DNA of 64,000 nucleotides, from assembly GCA_945863875.1 (NCBI GenBank), contig CAMBBS010000021.1, positions 1-64,000 of the forward strand, written 5' to 3'. The DNA is from Desulfopila aestuarii DSM 18488 (GTDB lineage: Bacteria > Desulfobacterota > Desulfobulbia > Desulfobulbales > Desulfocapsaceae). Each line of letters opens with the position of its first letter. Position 1 is the stretch's first letter. The notes under the pieces were generated by a model, which made no database searches, was not told the DNA's origin, and was given only the letters and a program-made list of their open reading frames with translations. This document shows, one piece after another, positions 61,526 to 64,000 of this stretch. Position numbers and translations under genes: made by a program.

Positions 61526-63322
61526 GTGAGTAAAAAGGTTATTCAATTCATGGACACGTCTTTTAGAGACGGTTTTCAGTCCGTCTTTGGCGCGAGGGTA
61601 TTTACCGATGACTTTATGCCCGCCGTGAAGGCTTCCGTAGACGCGGGGATTACCAATATCGAAGCCGGTGGCGGCGCACGTTTTCAAAGCCTGTTCTTCT
61701 ACTGTGGAGAATCCGCTTTCGACATGATGGACCGCTTCCGGACCGAAGTTGGCCCGGATGTCGCCCTGCAGACCCTGGCCCGCGGTATCAATGTTGTGGC
61801 GCTGAGTCAGTGCCCCCGTGATATCATCGACCTGCATGCCAAAATGTTCAAAAAACACGGCATGACCACCATTCGAAATTTCGATGCCTTAAACGACGTG
61901 CGCAATCTGGAGTATTCCGGGGAACGTATCGCCCATCACGGCCTCAATCATCAGATCGTCGTTTCCATGATGGAGCTGCCTCCCGGCTGTTCCGGTGCAC
62001 ACACCCCGGAATTCTACATGGATCGTTTGAAGCAGATCCTCGATGCAAACATTCCTTTCCATTCGATCTGTTTTAAAGATGCTTCCGGTACGTCCAATCC
62101 GAGAAAGGTCTACGAAACGCTGAAGGCCGCCCGGAAGATCGTCTCCGAGGATACCATTCTCTGGTTCCACACCCACGATACCGCAGGCCTGGGCATCTCG
62201 CAGAACATGGCTGCCGTCGAAGGCGGCGCCACCGGTATCGATCTGGCCAAATCGCCGGTCAGCGGCGGTACCTGCCAGCCTGATATCCTTTCCATGATGC
62301 ATGCCATGAAGGGTACTGAATACACTCTGGATCTTGACTATGAAAAGATCATCACCGCTTCTGACGCCTTTGAAGAGGCCATGAAAGACTACTTCTTTCC
62401 GCCGGAAGCAAAAATGGTCTCGCCGAAGGTCACCCTTTCGCCGATGCCCGGCGGCGCGCTTACCGCCAATACCATGATGATGCGCGATACCGGTACGCTG
62501 CATCTCTACCCCGCCGTTATCAAGGAAATGTCGGAAGTAGTTGCCCGCGGCGGTTTCGGAACCTCCGTTACCCCGGTCTCCCAGTTTTACTTCCAGCAGG
62601 CCTATCTCAACGTCACCCAGGGTAAATGGAAAAAGATCAACCCGAGTTACGGTAATATGGTTCTCGGCTACTTCGGTCGCACCCCGGTGCCGGCTGATCC
62701 GGAAATCATCAAAATCGCCTCGGAGCAGCTTGGCAAACCCGTCTTTACCGATGATCCGCTCGACATCCTCGAACCCGGCATTCCTAAGGCCACGAAAATT
62801 CTTGAGGAGAATAAACTGCCGGTCACCGACGAGAACATCTTTATCATTGCCAGCTGTGAACAGAAAGGACTCGATTTCCTCCTCGGCAATGCGGTCACCA
62901 ATGTCCGCAAGATCACCGATGCGCCACCGGTCGACAAAAAAGCCGCTGCCCAAAAGGCCGCTGCTCCTGTTGCCCCCACCTCGATCGGACCACGTGATTA
63001 TACGATTACCGTCAATAACCGCCCCTACAATGTCACTGTCTCCGAAGCCGGAGGAATCCAGACAGCCCGGACCGGCGCACCTGTCCCGGCTGCCGCGCCG
63101 GTTGCCGAGGGAACGGAGGTGGAGGCCCCGACTCCGGGAAATATTGTCAAGATTCTCGTTGACCTCGGCAGCACTGTTACCGTCGATCAGCCTCTCGTCG
63201 TCATGGAAGCCATGAAAATGGAATCCGAGGTGAAATCTCCCTGCGCCGGTAAAGTCCTCGCGATTCACATCGCCCCCGGTGATACTGTCCAGACCTCTGA
63301 TCCGCTCTTTACCATCGGCTGA
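61526..63322 (+). CDS. oadA: Oxaloacetate decarboxylase alpha subunit / pyruvate carboxylase subunit B
   Basis: 598-aa carboxyltransferase with biotin domain. The N-terminus [18 protein letters not shown], metal-site [11 protein letters not shown] and SGGTCQPD motifs define the TIM barrel. A Pro/Ala linker (about 470-525) leads to the biotinyl domain with EAMKMES (Lys about 560). With OadG and OadB next to it, Na+-coupled decarboxylation of oxaloacetate or a related acid is likely. Start is GTG at 61526, 8 nt after GGAGAGG. Confidence 0.93.
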   Translation: MSKKVIQFMDTSFRDGFQSVFGARVFTDDFMPAVKASVDAGITNIEAGGGARFQSLFFYCGESAFDMMDRFRTEVGPDVALQTLARGINVVALSQCPRDIIDLHAKMFKKHGMTTIRNFDALNDVRNLEYSGERIAHHGLNHQIVVSMMELPPGCSGAHTPEFYMDRLKQILDANIPFHSICFKDASGTSNPRKVYETLKAARKIVSEDTILWFHTHDTAGLGISQNMAAVEGGATGIDLAKSPVSGGTCQPDILSMMHAMKGTEYTLDLDYEKIITASDAFEEAMKDYFFPPEAKMVSPKVTLSPMPGGALTANTMMMRDTGTLHLYPAVIKEMSEVVARGGFGTSVTPVSQFYFQQAYLNVTQGKWKKINPSYGNMVLGYFGRTPVPADPEIIKIASEQLGKPVFTDDPLDILEPGIPKATKILEENKLPVTDENIFIIASCEQKGLDFLLGNAVTNVRKITDAPPVDKKAAAQKAAAPVAPTSIGPRDYTITVNNRPYNVTVSEAGGIQTARTGAPVPAAAPVAEGTEVEAPTPGNIVKILVDLGSTVTVDQPLVVMEAMKMESEVKSPCAGKVLAIHIAPGDTVQTSDPLFTIG

Positions 63323-63339
63323 TGGGGTATACATCTTCA

Positions 63340-63366
63340 GGTTCCCTGATCTCTGATCGGGGAACC
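63340..63366 (+). terminator. Intercistronic hairpin oadA-oadB
   Basis: GGTTCCC (63340-63346) and GGGAACC (63360-63366) form a 7-bp stem followed by T-rich sequence. It may reduce read-through from oadA into oadB or protect the upstream mRNA. Confidence 0.45.
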
Positions 63367-63396
63367 GTCACTTCTTGTTTTTATCGGGATAGTATT

Positions 63397-64000
63397 ATGA
63401 AAATCAGAATTTTCATGCCTCTGCTGCTGGTGGTACTGTTGTCGTGGACCTCATTTGCCTGTGCAGATGACGGCACCATCGCAATAGTCTCTCCGGCGGA
63501 CGCAAAAATAAAACGTATTCTCGTGCAGCAGGATGCTTTTGTCTACAGCGGCGACGAGATAGCCACCATGCAGAAAGAGGACGGGGCAATTATCGTTCTC
63601 AAAGCAGGCTCATCCGGCCGAATCACCCAGGTTAACGTAACGTCCTATCAGAAGGTCCATAAAGGAGACGTCCTGGCCACCCTGGAATCTACTTTAATAG
63701 TTGCCGACCAGCCGGTAGCCACGGTCAACAAAAAATTACCGCCGCTGTCAGAGCTGCCCGCTAACCTTTTCAAGACCACGGGAGTCTATGGTATCATCGA
63801 TGGGCAAATGAACAAGGACTGGACGGTAGGTATCGGCCGGGTTCTGATGATCGGCGTCGGCCTGCTGCTTCTTTATCTTGGCATATTTAAAAAATTCGAA
63901 CCGCTGCTCCTTGTGCCGATCGGCTACGGCGCCATCCTGTCCAATATCCCCCTGGCGGGCATTGCCGACCCGGGTGGAATTTTAACGTATATTTACGATG
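63397..64000 (+). CDS. oadB: Sodium pump decarboxylase beta subunit OadB with N-terminal exported domain (partial)
   Basis: The frame is open from ATG 63397 to the window edge (201 codons). A signal peptide ([19 protein letters not shown]) is followed by a biotinyl/lipoyl-like beta domain ([39 protein letters not shown]) that lacks the MKM lysine motif. After residue about 145 the normal OadB start appears ([28 protein letters not shown] is its first-helix region). OadB carries out the Na+ export coupled to decarboxylation. The remaining helices lie beyond the window. Confidence 0.85.
   Translation, partial: MKIRIFMPLLLVVLLSWTSFACADDGTIAIVSPADAKIKRILVQQDAFVYSGDEIATMQKEDGAIIVLKAGSSGRITQVNVTSYQKVHKGDVLATLESTLIVADQPVATVNKKLPPLSELPANLFKTTGVYGIIDGQMNKDWTVGIGRVLMIGVGLLLLYLGIFKKFEPLLLVPIGYGAILSNIPLAGIADPGGILTYIYD

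Noticed and set aside
61889-63334. Long antisense open frame (about 480 codons) opposite oadA
   Set aside because: It mirrors the codon pattern of a well-conserved gene and has no family features or ribosome site. The same applies to long antisense frames opposite the porin at 9004-10317 and the aldehyde dehydrogenase.
1-64000. tRNA, rRNA or CRISPR loci
   Set aside because: No T-loop/cloverleaf pattern, rRNA-like block or regularly spaced repeat was found by reading. Short or unusual RNA genes could still be missed without a covariance search.

Overview
The window looks like part of a chromosome from an anaerobic, Gram-negative, selenocysteine-using bacterium. The most likely group is Desulfobacterota, probably a Desulfobulbales-type sulfate reducer or sulfur disproportionator. 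This is an inference from gene content: outer-membrane porins and a PagL-type lipid A deacylase, rubredoxin, iron-sulfur flavoprotein, a glycyl radical enzyme, a sodium-pumping decarboxylase, sigma-54 regulation and several in-frame UGA codons. No rRNA, tRNA or CRISPR array was found.

Layout. 0-4 kb: a peptide/nickel-type ABC importer (two permeases, two ATPases), then an aldo/keto reductase. 5.2-8.7 kb: a selenocysteine peroxiredoxin, and an operon of a thioredoxin-like protein, a small Cys-rich protein and a selenocysteine FAD disulfide reductase. 9-20 kb: two porins, a Cys paralogue of the FAD reductase, an unusual ABC exporter, a sigma-54 activator, a DUF1638 protein, a flavodoxin and CorA. 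Four transcription units here share one regulatory layout: a palindrome GGTAACGTTACC lies about 85-105 bp upstream of a -24/-12 type promoter, which lies about 65 bp before the start codon. The activator gene (16306-17721) sits in the middle of them, so this looks like a local redox regulon.

20.6-29 kb: a decayed TRAP transporter (SBP and large permease with internal deletions) next to an intact set of glutamine-synthetase-like ligase, aldehyde dehydrogenase, two iron-type alcohol dehydrogenases and a class I glutamine amidotransferase. Together these fit gamma-glutamylation, oxidation and deglutamylation of an amino alcohol or amine. 29.7-34 kb: an iron-sulfur flavoprotein, a glycyl-radical activase and a HypD-like glycyl radical enzyme (4-hydroxyproline dehydratase family), followed by a convergent aspartate aminotransferase. 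35-46 kb: housekeeping and signalling genes (SPOR protein, K+ channel, EF-hand-like protein, response regulator, ectoine-type aspartokinase, ACT-domain regulator, VKOR-thioredoxin fusion, acetyltransferase, dCache-HAMP sensor).

46.5-51.4 kb: rubredoxin, a ruined transposase with remnant terminal repeats, a PilZ protein, an APC-like permease overlapping a selenocysteine rhodanese, and an IS200/IS605-type TnpA. 51.4-60.4 kb: ilvC with divergent ilvY, surE, a CDF cation transporter, pyrF, a sigma/anti-sigma pair and a divergent YfbK-type lipoprotein. 60.5-64 kb: a monooxygenase-fold protein and an oadG-oadA-oadB sodium-pump operon, whose oadB runs off the end of the window.

The three UGA-containing genes were each checked codon by codon. 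In every case the reading frame continues across the UGA into conserved family sequence, and a short hairpin with a GGUC or GGUCU apical loop starts 17-21 nt after the UGA, as expected for a bacterial SECIS.
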